In this document: piece after piece, positions 25,935-35,095 of the stretch
Numbering within the stretch: position 1 is the stretch's first letter
Layout of the letters: each line of letters starts with the position of its first letter
NCBI RefSeq assembly: GCF_002368195.1
Contig: NZ_AP018178.1
Location: 8,700,645 to 8,764,644 of the forward strand
Direction of reading: 5' to 3'
Origin: Calothrix sp. NIES-2100
GTDB taxonomy: Bacteria; Cyanobacteriota; Cyanobacteriia; Cyanobacteriales; Nostocaceae
DNA length: 64,000 nt
Program-made: the position numbers and the translations under genes
The notes under the pieces: generated by a model
What the model saw: only the letters and a program-made list of their open reading frames with translations
What the model was told of the DNA's origin: nothing
The model's database searches: none

Positions 25935-26543
25935 ATGGCTTATAGTGATTTCAGACTTGCTGATATAATTGATACTTTTGGTTTAATTATCCATGAGTCA
26001 TCGGGAATGTTTGCAGGTGTGCAGGAGCAAGAATGTAGTGATTTATTATCTACCATACTGAAAGAAAACGTTGATTTAGCCGTAGCTATCAGTTCGGAAA
26101 AAGCTCGAAGCGAAATGATTATTAGCCCAATTTTATTAGAAATTAGGCGCAAATTTAATTATGAAATTAGCTTTTTTTCTGGGGTTGATTTTACAGTTGA
26201 TAGCCAACGCGGGCTAAATGGCTTTTGTGATTTTATCTTGAGTCTATCTTCCGAGCAGTTGCTTGTCCGCATTCCGGTAGTTGTTATTGTAGAAAGCAAG
26301 AATGAAAATTTAAGGTTTGGTTTAGCACAATGTATTGCCGAAATGGTAGCCGCCCAACTATTTAACGATAAAAATCAAAATAAAATCAAGGCTATATATG
26401 GTGCTGTTACTATTGGTACTCTCTGGCAATTTCTCAAGCTAGAAGGAAATATAGTTTCGATTGATTTGAGTGAGTATTATATCAAGGATATCAAGAAAAT
26501 ATTAGGCATTTTGTATAGTGCGATCGCTGAAAGTAAGTCATAA
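25935..26543 (+). CDS. Hypothetical protein, possible PD-(D/E)xK nuclease fold
   Basis: 202 residues from ATG 25935. The core GLNGFCDFILSLSS followed by PVVVIVESKNENLRFGLAQC has the Asp...ExK spacing of restriction-endonuclease-like folds, and the helix after it (QCIAEMVAAQLF) fits. No named family is recognised. It follows the Uma2 gene by six bases, so both are probably expressed together. Confidence 0.6.
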   Translation: MAYSDFRLADIIDTFGLIIHESSGMFAGVQEQECSDLLSTILKENVDLAVAISSEKARSEMIISPILLEIRRKFNYEISFFSGVDFTVDSQRGLNGFCDFILSLSSEQLLVRIPVVVIVESKNENLRFGLAQCIAEMVAAQLFNDKNQNKIKAIYGAVTIGTLWQFLKLEGNIVSIDLSEYYIKDIKKILGILYSAIAESKS

Positions 26544-26595
26544 ATTACTTATCCAGTAAAAAGGTAGATTATTGTCGAGTCGAATGTCACTGTAG

Positions 26596-26662
26596 GGTGT
26601 GTTAGGCGCATTTGATTCGATATGATATATCACTAAAAAATTTTCTAAGCGCCTAACGCACC
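26596..26662. repeat. Inverted repeat ggtgtgttaggcgc / gcgcctaacgcacc
   Basis: Fourteen-base arms (one mismatch) bracket about 40 bases. The same core gtgcgttaggc recurs in a compact hairpin at 28050-28078, so this is a dispersed repeat type. It could terminate the preceding pair of genes. Confidence 0.6.
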
Positions 26663-26863
26663 ACCATATTACTACTTTGTCATATAGTGAACTTCCCTAG
26701 AAGGGTTTCCCACCTTAAGATTCCAGGTAATTCCAGTCCTACATTTATCAAAAGAAGCAACGTCAAAAAAATTAACTATTAGCTACTTGACATTACTAGG
26801 ATTGTCAGTGATATATTTTTCGTAACAGCAGCACATATAATCATCATACAAAAGCCTTAAGCT

Positions 26864-27071
26864 AAGGTTGGTGGTTGCATATGCGGCAGTTTTTGACTTG
26901 TACGTGAGTATGTAGTCAACTAGTTGGGTAAGTACTAATTTCAGTACCTAGTTAACTAATCAAACAAAAATTTGCTTTGTTAATTATGTACTTAAGTTAG
27001 TAGTTAGTCACCTAGTTTACTACACCCTCACATACAAGTCCGAAACTGCCGGATTTGCAACTTCTAACCTA
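26864..27071. repeat. Long imperfect palindrome (about 78-base arms)
   Basis: The left arm (ggttgcatatgcggcagttt, then gacttgtacgtgagtatgtag and on) is repeated in inverted form on the right (ctacaccctcacatacaagtc, cgaaactgccggatttgcaac). Roughly 80 percent of about 70 paired positions match, with a central AT-rich stretch. It contains no gene. It may be a MITE-like element or form a long RNA hairpin, and it ends about 100 bases before the NYN-domain gene. Confidence 0.75.
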
Positions 27072-27168
27072 CACTCAGTATTAGCTAATTGAAATGCTAG
27101 TACTGGGTTTAACTGTTTTGATGTTGTTCCGATGCTGTTGCAAAAACAAAAAAAGGAACATAAAAAAC

Positions 27169-28023
27169 ATGAACCCTAAACAGAGACAAAGTAAAAAGCA
27201 TCAAAATACTGTACATATTGTAATGTCAGACGCTAATCAATTTCCCAACAGGCAAACAAGCCAGCAGCAAAATTATATCGCTATTTTTTGGGATATTCAG
27301 AACGTCTCCTCAATTCAAGGAAAAGGTCATTTATTGCTGAAATTTGCCGAATCCCAAGGGCGTATAGAGTGCAAAAATGTCTATTATAATTCAGGGCATC
27401 AAAACCAAGTGTCCGCTAAAAATAATCTAGAGGTTCTTGGTTTTAAGTCTGTTGATGTTCCTGATTCCTCAGAGAACAGTGCAGATTATCGATTGATATA
27501 TGACTGTACTCAATTGTTTACTCCAAAATCTTCGCCTAATCCTAATATAATTATCCTGGTATTAGGAGACTGGGACTATGCGGGCTTAATTTGTATGCTA
27601 AAGTCTTTGGTTAAAAAAGTAATAATCTTTGCTCAACAAGGTAGTGCTAGTCCAAAACTGATTAAACTTGTAGGTAGTGATAACTTCTACTTTATAGACG
27701 AGTTACCTCAGTTAGTTGCTAATGAGACTCAACTTCAAACCACTGTTGTTGATTCTCAAATTAGTTACAATGAAGCTATAGACTATCTAACTGAGGCTAT
27801 CAAAACTGCTTTACAAAAAGGTAAGCCTACAGTATTTGGATACATTGATAAACTAATGCGTCAGCGTTGTGCTAACTATCAGGGGGTTTCCTCAATTATG
27901 AAACCTGATGGTAAGCCATTTTCACGCTTTAGCAAGTTTGTTGATGTTGCTGTGAAGGATGGAAAAGTCAAAATGCAGAATCAGCAATTGTTTTTAATTG
28001 AGTTAGGTAAACTTGCTGATTGA
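27169..28023 (+). CDS. NYN-domain protein with a C-terminal OST-HTH-like region
   Basis: 284 residues from ATG 27169, preceded by aagga. The frame also runs back to an ATG at 27094, but those 25 residues (hydrophobic, then Cys/Lys-rich) look unlikely. Residues about 35-190 are a NYN/PIN-like domain: YIAIFWDIQNVSSI with its Asp, ADYRLIYDCTQLF, and ILVLGDWDYAGL, with acidic residues at the expected metal-binding positions, so it may be an RNase. The C-terminal 80 residues (YIDKLMRQRCANYQ ... FSRFSKFVDVAVKDG) recall an OST-HTH/LOTUS RNA-binding module, less certainly. Confidence 0.75.
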   Translation: MNPKQRQSKKHQNTVHIVMSDANQFPNRQTSQQQNYIAIFWDIQNVSSIQGKGHLLLKFAESQGRIECKNVYYNSGHQNQVSAKNNLEVLGFKSVDVPDSSENSADYRLIYDCTQLFTPKSSPNPNIIILVLGDWDYAGLICMLKSLVKKVIIFAQQGSASPKLIKLVGSDNFYFIDELPQLVANETQLQTTVVDSQISYNEAIDYLTEAIKTALQKGKPTVFGYIDKLMRQRCANYQGVSSIMKPDGKPFSRFSKFVDVAVKDGKVKMQNQQLFLIELGKLAD

Positions 28024-28049
28024 ATTGGCTTTTAACAACCTAGTCTGGC

Positions 28050-28078
28050 GGTGCGTTAGGCTAAAGCCGTAACGCACC
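28050..28078. terminator. Compact hairpin after the NYN gene
   Basis: The sequence ggtgcgttaggc-taaa-gccgtaacgcacc forms a strong stem 26 bases past the stop codon. It has no T tract and shares its core with the inverted repeat at 26596-26662, so it may be a dispersed repeat acting as a terminator. Confidence 0.45.
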
Positions 28079-28179
28079 CTACCCAAAGATTTACTAAACA
28101 GCGCCGCTATTTGCGGTTTTTTCATGTTTAAAGACAAATTTCCCAACAGTCACTTTTCGCAATAGAACAAAATATAAAA

Positions 28180-28863
28180 ATGCACAAACTTCTAACATTT
28201 CATGACGAAAAACTCCTGCGTCGTGCGCTTACCCACCGTTCTTATGTTCATGAAAACCCAGGAGAAGGAGAACATAACGAACGCCTAGAATTTCTCGGTG
28301 ATGCTTTGCTAAATTACTTAAGTGGCGAGTATCTCTATCGTCGCCATCCAGAAAAAGGAGAAGATGAATTAACACGGCGACGTTCTGCATTAGTAGATGA
28401 GAAACAATTAGCAAAGTTCGCCGAAGAAGTAGATTTAAACTTTAAGATGCGGCTAGGAAAGGGTGCTATTCGAGATGGCGGATATCATAACCCTAATTTA
28501 CTCAGCAGTACCTTTGAAGCTGTCATTGCTGCTTATTATCTAGATAACGATTCTGATATTGAAGCAGTTCGCGCAATTATTGAACCGCTATTTGATTCTG
28601 TATCTGAGCAAATTGTCGTAATTCGCTCTAATATAGACTCAAAAAATCGCTTTCAAGAATGGGTACAACGCAACGTTACCCCAAATCCTCCTGTATATGA
28701 AACAGTTCAAACAGGTGGTTTATCTCATGCACCTGAGTTCTTAGCCAAAGTTTTTGTGGATAAAAAAGAGTATGGCGAAGGTAAAGGACGTAATAAGAAA
28801 GATGCTGAAAAAGCTGCGGCTGAAGATGCATTAGCTAAGTTAAAAAAACAAGGTAGGTTATAA
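28180..28863 (+). CDS. rnc: Ribonuclease III
   Basis: 227 residues from ATG 28180. The RNase III signature NERLEFLGDALLNYLSGEYL (about residues 33-52) has the catalytic Glu and Asp, and a second acidic site lies in SSTFEAVIAAYYLD. The C-terminal 70 residues form a double-stranded RNA-binding domain (KNRFQEWVQRN ... GRNKKDAEKAAAEDALAKL). It processes rRNA precursors and other double-stranded RNA. Cyanobacteria often have more than one RNase III; whether this is the main copy cannot be told here. Confidence 0.93.
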   Translation: MHKLLTFHDEKLLRRALTHRSYVHENPGEGEHNERLEFLGDALLNYLSGEYLYRRHPEKGEDELTRRRSALVDEKQLAKFAEEVDLNFKMRLGKGAIRDGGYHNPNLLSSTFEAVIAAYYLDNDSDIEAVRAIIEPLFDSVSEQIVVIRSNIDSKNRFQEWVQRNVTPNPPVYETVQTGGLSHAPEFLAKVFVDKKEYGEGKGRNKKDAEKAAAEDALAKLKKQGRL

Positions 28864-28938
28864 ATCGTCTCGAACAAATTCGGGTAAAATTAACCCAACA
28901 TTAAAAAGTGAAGCTTCCTTGTTTTGCTGTTTCATCCT

Positions 28939-29601
28939 TTACGTTTCGGCGTTTCCTGTTTTCAAAGCTAAATCAAAAATCTGTTGCGCGGTGAGGTTGA
29001 ATTGTGGAAGGGTAGGGGATTTAATCAAGTCATTTTCTCTAAATGTTGTTTTTACATATTCCCCTTCAATTAACTCGTATACGAAAATAGTAGGCTGTTT
29101 GGGATAACCGAGATATTCGCGTCCACCTAAAGCAGCATAATCTGCAATCCAGTATTCTGGAATTCCCATAGCTTCGTAGTCACGACGTTTATCATAATAG
29201 TCGTCTTGCCAATTTGTACTCACAACTTCTACTATCAATTTAACCGAAGTCGCATTTTGAATAATTGATTCGGCTTCCCACCGTGTTTCAGTACCAATAG
29301 TTTCTTCATCCAAAACAATTATGTCTGGTTCGTACCCTGACTTATCGCGAGACGGTTTCACAATCGATTCTCTGGGTATTGTCCAAATGTCGCCTTTCCC
29401 CATCTCTCTAATAGCTATCAGTAATCTTTCAATCAGAGAACCTGTTAACTTTGAATGCTTCCCTCTAGGTTTAGGCATCTCGACAATTACTCCATCATAT
29501 AATTCATACCGGACTTGTGAGTTTTCTGGATACCATTCAATAAATTCATCAAAGGTGTATAATTTTGATTCGGTTTGTGCTTGTGTTTGGGCTTGAGTCA
29601 T
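28939..29601 (-). CDS. Uma2 family endonuclease-like protein
   Basis: 220 residues from ATG 29601. After a Gln/Thr-rich start it has KLYTFDEFIEWYPEN, SGYEPDIIVLDEE and SVKLIVEVVSTNWQDDY, the conserved Asp and Glu of the Uma2/DUF820 PD-(D/E)xK fold, then GIPEYWIADYAALGG. It is transcribed convergently with rnc. No function is established for the family. Confidence 0.88.
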   Translation of the reverse strand: MTQAQTQAQTESKLYTFDEFIEWYPENSQVRYELYDGVIVEMPKPRGKHSKLTGSLIERLLIAIREMGKGDIWTIPRESIVKPSRDKSGYEPDIIVLDEETIGTETRWEAESIIQNATSVKLIVEVVSTNWQDDYYDKRRDYEAMGIPEYWIADYAALGGREYLGYPKQPTIFVYELIEGEYVKTTFRENDLIKSPTLPQFNLTAQQIFDLALKTGNAET

Positions 29602-29678
29602 AAGTAATAATCTCCACGTTTAAAAAGTCGAGAATATTTGTTTCACCAATTATTTAAAACTGCGATATAATTGCTAAT

Positions 29679-30869
29679 TCACATCTTCAATTGCAAAGGG
29701 AAAGTCACTGAAAAAGTGGAACCTACCCCAATCTGGGAAACTAAATTAATTTCACCTTGCAATAGTTTTACCAGTCGCGCAACTATTGCTAAACCTAACC
29801 CAGTACTTCCAGGAACGTAGGAATTATTCATAGAAGTCACGCGAAAGTAGGGTTCAAATATCTGAGTTTGATTTTCTGGTGCAATCCCAATTCCCGTATC
29901 CCTAACTGCGATCGCCCACTTTTGCTCATCCAATACCTGACATGTTATATTAACGCTGCCAGACTCTGTGTAACGAATGGCATTAGTAATAAGATTTGTA
30001 ACAATCTGTTGCATTTTTACTGGGTCTGTAAATACTTGTTGAGGAGCGCGTACGCAATTAACTATAATTGGTAAGTTTTTTTCCCTAGCTTGAGGCTCCA
30101 ACATTTCCAATACATTGTTAATTAATTCACAAACATTAATGAATTCGGGTTGTGGTTGGATTTTGCCTGTGTCATAGCGCGAAACTTCTAATATATCGTT
30201 GATCAGACGCAGTAAATGTCTGCCATTGCGTAGCACGCGCTCAATATGTTCTAAATTTACTGGCGTGTCATTTTTGCCATTTTGCTGTCGTTGTTGGCGT
30301 AAAAATAAATCTGAGTAACCAATAATTGAAGCTAAAGGACTTTTTAGTTCGTGTGCTAGTTGATTCAGATAATCTTGATTAGTATTAACTAAGCGATTTA
30401 GTTCTTCATTATGGAGTGTTAGGGAATGATACAGGTGTTGTAATTCTCCTAAGCGTTCTTCAAAATAACTATTGAAACACCGTGCGATCGCTTCATCAAT
30501 CACAGTATCAATCAACCGCATCGCCCGCACGATCGCTATTGGTGTTCCCTGCAACAAAGAGGTTTCTATAGTCTCAAATATTACCGTTCTGAGTAAATGA
30601 TATTCCCGCGCAATTTCTCCTGGATCAAAGCCTTGTTCAGCTCGCATAACACCATGCTGCCAACTAGCCACAACTATTGATTTAACATCATTCCCTTGAG
30701 ATTTTGATAGCACTGTTACCATTGCTTTGAGCACATCGGGCAGATGATTTTTAATTGCTGTATAAGATAAATCATCAGCGCTTTCAATATGCTGATCTTT
30801 ACGAACCTCTAATACCCATTTCTGGAGGATTGTGTCAGTTTTTTCAGCCAGTACTTGACTAAAATCCAT
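29679..30869 (-). CDS. Sensor histidine kinase with RsbRD-type N-terminal domain
   Basis: 396 residues from ATG 30869. Residues 1-140 resemble the RsbRD N-terminal (RsbT co-antagonist) helical domain (LAEKTDTILQKWVLEVRKD ... FDPGEIAREYHLLR). A linker leads to the HisKA domain with LAHELKSPLASIIGYSDL (phosphoacceptor His 173) and a HATPase domain with NLITNAIRYTES (N box), DTGIGIAPEN (G1) and GSTGLGLAIV (G2). No membrane segments, so it senses in the cytosol. No response regulator is adjacent. Confidence 0.88.
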   Translation of the reverse strand: MDFSQVLAEKTDTILQKWVLEVRKDQHIESADDLSYTAIKNHLPDVLKAMVTVLSKSQGNDVKSIVVASWQHGVMRAEQGFDPGEIAREYHLLRTVIFETIETSLLQGTPIAIVRAMRLIDTVIDEAIARCFNSYFEERLGELQHLYHSLTLHNEELNRLVNTNQDYLNQLAHELKSPLASIIGYSDLFLRQQRQQNGKNDTPVNLEHIERVLRNGRHLLRLINDILEVSRYDTGKIQPQPEFINVCELINNVLEMLEPQAREKNLPIIVNCVRAPQQVFTDPVKMQQIVTNLITNAIRYTESGSVNITCQVLDEQKWAIAVRDTGIGIAPENQTQIFEPYFRVTSMNNSYVPGSTGLGLAIVARLVKLLQGEINLVSQIGVGSTFSVTFPLQLKM

Positions 30870-31305
30870 TATTTTAAATTCTGTAAATAGACAGATGACT
30901 AAAATGCTATATGCAACTATTTTAGCAAGCGCCGCGTTTAAGTAATAAAATTTTCAAAATCTACCACTACCGAAAGGTAGAGATTTTTCTACTGCTAGTT
31001 TCAGTATAAATGCTGTGTTTGCTTAATAGTTTGTCCTTCAAACAAAAGGATAACGTATCATATATATCCTTTCTATTTAGGCAATAGCCAAATACTCAAA
31101 TATTTTGTAGCTTGATGATTCTGCCTGTAGTCAACGTGGTTGTATGCATATTAACTAACATAGCTAACTCTGTATATAAAATTTAACGATTACTCAACAC
31201 CTAGAATATTTATGCACTTCAGGTAGTGAAATCAACAATTTTAATCTGGGGACAGATATTTTTACTGAGAAAGCATGTTATATTATGCAAAATTAGAGTA
31301 AGTCA
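30870..31305. other. AT-rich leader/promoter region, no gene seen
   Basis: Divergent gap upstream of the histidine kinase (minus) and of the riboswitch-led ABC operon (plus). It must contain both promoters. I see no open frame or strong hairpin. Confidence 0.5.
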
Positions 31306-31500
31306 GCCTAATCTAGCGCATCACAGTATGTAACGCTAGAGCGGAGGAACCAAATTGTGGGGCGTATCTCCTCAAGGATCAAGACTCAAGGAAAAAAGTG
31401 TTCTCACACTTCATCCTTGATACTTAACACTTCATCCTTGAAGAGAGGGGCATCTCTCAGCCCTAGCCCGTCAGCTAACTTCGTAGGCATTGAGAGGAGA
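31306..31500 (+). promoter_or_regulatory. c-di-AMP (ydaO/yuaA-type) riboswitch upstream of the ABC transporter operon
   Basis: The conserved blocks of the ydaO aptamer appear in order: gcctaat, a stem tctagcg/cgctaga, gcggaggaaccaaa, ggggcgtatctc, an extended stem built from caaggat and atccttg, then agccctagcccgtcagctaa and cttcgtaggcattgagagga. The aptamer ends 92 bases before the permease start codon. This class binds cyclic di-AMP and usually lowers expression when bound. I do not see a clear terminator here, so the readout may be translational. Confidence 0.85.
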
Positions 31501-31592
31501 CTGAAGAGAAGACATTTTTGTAATCTCATCAGTGTCCAAGGCTGGTACTGCTCGGATTATTGTACCCGTGCTGATATCTGTTGAGGTTGTGA

Positions 31593-32444
31593 ATGCTGTT
31601 GCAACTAAATTTAGCGGCGATTTTTGCGATCGCTGGACAAGTAGCTTGGAAAAAAGCTAAACCTGTCATTGTCAAGGATGCTGTCATACTCCCCGCTTTA
31701 GGATTCTTAGGGGTAATTGTTCTATGGTGGATTGTGGCGCTATTCAACCAAGAATTAATGCCCACCCCACCAGAAGCGCTAGTTGCGAATCTGGATTACA
31801 TTTTAAACCCCTTCTATGAAAGAGGGCCAGGTAACTTAGGAATCGGTTGGTTGTTGCTAGCCAGCCTGCGCAGAGTATTGCTAGGTTTTCTGTTAGGTGC
31901 AATAGTAGCGATTCCCCTAGGCTTTCTAATTGGGATGTCCAAACCGGCAATGTTAGCCTTAAATCCCATCATTCAAATCTTTAAACCAGTATCACCATTA
32001 GCTTGGCTACCGATTGCTTTAGCTATCTTCAACTTGGCAGATCCTTCAGCAATTTTCGTAATTTTCATTACCTCCCTATGGCCGACAATTATTAACACCG
32101 CCTTAGGAGTTTCTAGTGTTCCCCAAGATTATTTAGATGTCGCCAGAGTCTTAGAAATTCCTCGGTGGCGACGGATTACCAAAATTATTTGGCCTGCCAG
32201 CTTACCCTACATTTTTACTGGATTGCGAATCAGTTTAGGCATTGCTTGGCTAGTAATTGTCGCCGTAGAAATGCTCACCGGCGGTATCGGTATAGGCTTC
32301 TTTGTCTGGGATGAATGGAGCCGTTTAAATTTGAGTTCAGTGTTTCTTGCCGTATTAGTAATTGGCGTAACTGGATTAATCCTTGATTACGCCGTCGGCA
32401 AAATTCAAGAATTAGTAACCCGTCGCCCCTCAGTTGCTAAATAA
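31593..32444 (+). CDS. ABC transporter permease (NrtB/CmpB/SsuC type)
   Basis: 283 residues from ATG 31593, with about six membrane helices (LPALGFLGVIVLWWIVALF, WLLLASLRRVLLGFLLGAIV and others) and the EAA-loop region YLDVARVLEIPRWRRITKII. It belongs to the nitrate/bicarbonate/taurine permease family. With the substrate-binding protein and ATPase that follow, it makes a complete importer. The family does not fix the substrate; control by a c-di-AMP riboswitch suggests a link to osmotic or ionic balance rather than only nitrogen supply. Confidence 0.88.
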   Translation: MLLQLNLAAIFAIAGQVAWKKAKPVIVKDAVILPALGFLGVIVLWWIVALFNQELMPTPPEALVANLDYILNPFYERGPGNLGIGWLLLASLRRVLLGFLLGAIVAIPLGFLIGMSKPAMLALNPIIQIFKPVSPLAWLPIALAIFNLADPSAIFVIFITSLWPTIINTALGVSSVPQDYLDVARVLEIPRWRRITKIIWPASLPYIFTGLRISLGIAWLVIVAVEMLTGGIGIGFFVWDEWSRLNLSSVFLAVLVIGVTGLILDYAVGKIQELVTRRPSVAK

Positions 32445-32548
32445 TTCCCATTTTTCACGCCAACACCCTCAACATCTCCTTACCTTTGCGCCTTTGCGCC
32501 TCTACGTGAGCTAATTTCCCCCTATTAATCTCGGCTGGAGCCACTTCA

Positions 32549-33991
32549 ATGGCTGATCATAACTGGAATCGACGCGATTTTCTTTTAGGAATGGGAGCAA
32601 CAACCGCCTCAATGGCGCTATCCTCCTGTGCTATCAAAGGTAATACTGGCGCTAAAGGACTAAGCGAAGAAGCCTTAGCAATAAAACCAGTAGTTAGATC
32701 CCAAGACTTAGAAAAGCCTGATATTACTGTCGGCTACGTACCTGTAAATGATTGTGCGCCATTTGCGATCGCCTGGAAAAAAGGCTTATTCCGCAAATAC
32801 GGTTTAAACGTCAAACTCAACCGCGAAGCCAGTTGGGCAACCTCCCGCGATGGCTTGATTTTTGGTCGCTTGGATGCTTCGCCTGTAGTATCTGGTGCAG
32901 TCACCAACGCCAGAATTGGTGCAGAAGGCGCACGCCATGCCAAATTATGTGCCGCCATGACAATTCACCGCCACGGTAACGCCATGACGATGAACAAAGC
33001 CATGTGGGATTTTGGGCTGCGTCCGTGGTACGAGTATCAAGAAAAATATGGCGATGGTGCGTTAGAAGCCTTCGGTAGAGATTTTCGCAATTACTTTGAC
33101 AACCAACCCCCAGAACGCAAAGTTTGGGCAGTAGTGTTGAGTTCTGCCATCTACGAATACTTTGTCCGTTATATTTCCGCCGCCGCTGGAGTCGATCCGC
33201 TCAAAGAATTTCGCGTCATCATTGTCCCACCGCCGCAGATGGTAACCAATGTGCGGATTGGGGCGATGCAAGCTTACATGGTTGCCGAACCTTGGAATAC
33301 TAGGGCAATTACAGGTAATGAAGGTATCGGTTTTACCTTCGCCCAAGGTAAAGAAGTTTGGTTAGGACACCCCGATAGGTTATTGGGAGTGATGGAATCA
33401 TTCATCGAAGACTATCCCAAAACCTATCGTTCCTTAGTCAAGGCGATGATTGAAGCTTGTCAGTATTGCAGCAAACCAGAAAACCGCCAAGAAGTAGCCG
33501 AGCTAATTACAGATAGGTCTTTTACTGGTGCAAAACCGAAAAAGAAAGGTGCGCCAATTACCAAGTTTACAGGGCCAGCAATTCTCGGCAATTACAACTA
33601 TGGCGGATTTGATGGCAAAGATCGCACCATTCAAGCTGCTGATAATACGATTTTCTTTGATATTCCTGACAACCTGCCCAAACAGCCAGGAGAACACTCA
33701 ACATTCTTATGGCGATCCAGAAGTATTTGGTTGATGACACAAGCAGCGCGTTGGGGACAAATTAAAGAATTTCCCAAAGATGCTGAACAATTAGCCGAAA
33801 AAGGTTGGCGAACAGACCTTTATCGTGAGATAGCCTCGGAAATGGGGATTGAAAGCCCTAAAGATGATTACAAAGTTGAACCTAAAGAAGTATTCATAGA
33901 TAAAAAAGCTTTTGATCCTAGCGATCCTGTGGGCTATTTAAATAGTTTTGAAATTAGAGCTAAATCTCCGATTCGTTTCTTCATGTCTTAA
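32549..33991 (+). CDS. ABC transporter substrate-binding lipoprotein (NrtA/CmpA family)
   Basis: 480 residues from ATG 32549. The N-terminus has a twin-arginine motif (NRRDFLLGMGATTASM) and then LSSCA, a lipobox-like site, so it is probably a Tat-exported lipoprotein. The body is of the NrtA/CmpA type: ITVGYVPVNDCAPFAIAWKK, GRLDASPVVSGAV, MTIHRHGNAMTM, AYMVAEPWNTRAI. NrtA binds nitrate and CmpA bicarbonate; the ligand here is not known. It lies between permease and ATPase genes on the same strand. Confidence 0.88.
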   Translation: MADHNWNRRDFLLGMGATTASMALSSCAIKGNTGAKGLSEEALAIKPVVRSQDLEKPDITVGYVPVNDCAPFAIAWKKGLFRKYGLNVKLNREASWATSRDGLIFGRLDASPVVSGAVTNARIGAEGARHAKLCAAMTIHRHGNAMTMNKAMWDFGLRPWYEYQEKYGDGALEAFGRDFRNYFDNQPPERKVWAVVLSSAIYEYFVRYISAAAGVDPLKEFRVIIVPPPQMVTNVRIGAMQAYMVAEPWNTRAITGNEGIGFTFAQGKEVWLGHPDRLLGVMESFIEDYPKTYRSLVKAMIEACQYCSKPENRQEVAELITDRSFTGAKPKKKGAPITKFTGPAILGNYNYGGFDGKDRTIQAADNTIFFDIPDNLPKQPGEHSTFLWRSRSIWLMTQAARWGQIKEFPKDAEQLAEKGWRTDLYREIASEMGIESPKDDYKVEPKEVFIDKKAFDPSDPVGYLNSFEIRAKSPIRFFMS

Positions 33992-34040
33992 TTCCCAAGT
34001 CCCAATTATTGACTAACGGCTAAATTATCAGGAGCATTTG

Positions 34041-34880
34041 ATGATGGAATATACCGCACTACCTATCAATACTCAGAACAAAGTTATGCCCCGCCGTGCA
34101 TTTCTCGAAATTGAAAATTTAGTCAAGTCATATCCGACACCAGATAAAGGTAATTTTGTTGTGTTAGATGGTGTAAATCTTTCCATTGGTGAAGATGAAT
34201 ATATTTCCGTAATTGGTCACTCTGGGTGTGGGAAATCAACTTTGTTAAAAATTGTAGCGGGATTAGAAAAAGCCACTTCCGGCTCGGTACGGCTAGATGG
34301 AAAAGAAATTCGCCAACCAGGAGCCGAAAGGATGATGGTGTTTCAAAATTATTCACTTTTACCTTGGTTAACAGTGCGAGAAAATATCCGGTTAGCTGTA
34401 GATGAAGTGCTAAAAAATGCCAATCGATCTGAAAAAATTAGCATTGTTAACGAACACTTGGCAATGGTAAACTTGACGGCGGCTGCTGACAAATATCCCG
34501 ATGAAATTTCCGGGGGTATGAAACAGCGTGTGGGTATTGCTAGAGCTTTAGCAATTCGCCCAAAAATGTTGCTGATGGATGAACCTTTTGGGGCGCTAGA
34601 TGCGTTAACTAGAGGTAAATTGCAGCGACAAGTATTAGATATCTGGGAAAACCATCGCCAAGCAGTGATGATGATTACTCACGATGTAGACGAAGCAATT
34701 TATATGTCAGATCGCATCGTCTTAATGACTAATGGCCCTGCGGCCACAATTGGAGAAATATTAGAAGTACCTTTTGCGCATCCACGCGATCGCGCTGCTA
34801 TGCGCAACTCAAAAGAATATTTTGAACTGCGCAACCACGCCCTGAATTTTCTTGATCGTTATTTTACCCAAGACGAGTAA
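34041..34880 (+). CDS. ABC transporter ATP-binding protein (NrtD/SsuB/TauB type)
   Basis: 279 residues from ATG 34041, with ggag seven bases upstream. Motifs: Walker A GHSGCGKST, Q loop VFQNYSLLPWLTV, signature ISGGMKQRVGIARAL (Met in place of the last Gln of LSGGQ), Walker B MLLMDEPFGALDALT, and the switch His in MMITHDVDEAI. It powers the importer formed with the two preceding genes. A second riboswitch starts 28 bases after its stop. Confidence 0.9.
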   Translation: MMEYTALPINTQNKVMPRRAFLEIENLVKSYPTPDKGNFVVLDGVNLSIGEDEYISVIGHSGCGKSTLLKIVAGLEKATSGSVRLDGKEIRQPGAERMMVFQNYSLLPWLTVRENIRLAVDEVLKNANRSEKISIVNEHLAMVNLTAAADKYPDEISGGMKQRVGIARALAIRPKMLLMDEPFGALDALTRGKLQRQVLDIWENHRQAVMMITHDVDEAIYMSDRIVLMTNGPAATIGEILEVPFAHPRDRAAMRNSKEYFELRNHALNFLDRYFTQDE

Positions 34881-34907
34881 ATTAGATTATGATGCTTTTA
34901 GTGGGTA

Positions 34908-35027
34908 GCCTAATTCAAATTCGGCAAATCTTGAATTTGGAGCGGAGGAACCAATGTTTGGGGCTAATCTTTATGAGAGACACCTTCCAGTCTTAGCCCG
35001 TCAGCTAACTCCGTCGGCAGTGGAAGG
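34908..35027 (+). promoter_or_regulatory. Second c-di-AMP (ydaO/yuaA-type) riboswitch, upstream of the stress-protein gene
   Basis: The same ordered blocks as the first copy: gcctaat, a stem attcaa/ttgaat, gcggaggaaccaatg, ttggggctaatc, ccttccagtcttagcccg, tcagctaactccgtcggcag, tggaagga. The peripheral stem is shorter than in the first copy. An intrinsic terminator follows four bases later, which fits an OFF switch. The gene it leads starts about 210 bases on. Confidence 0.88.
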
Positions 35028-35031
35028 AACC

Positions 35032-35050
35032 GCCAAAAACTTTGGCTTTT
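35032..35050 (+). terminator. Intrinsic terminator serving as riboswitch expression platform
   Basis: The hairpin gccaaa-aac-tttggc followed by tttt lies directly behind the aptamer's 3' strand, well placed to stop transcription when the aptamer is closed. Confidence 0.75.
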
Positions 35051-35095
35051 ATACCAGTTGTTATTGGGGTTTCTTTTACCGATTTTAGTTATTAG

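Noticed and set aside
31306..35050. Cobalamin or other riboswitch class for the two leader elements
   Set aside because: The conserved blocks (ggaggaacc, agcccgtcagctaac) are those of ydaO/yuaA, not of the cobalamin class.
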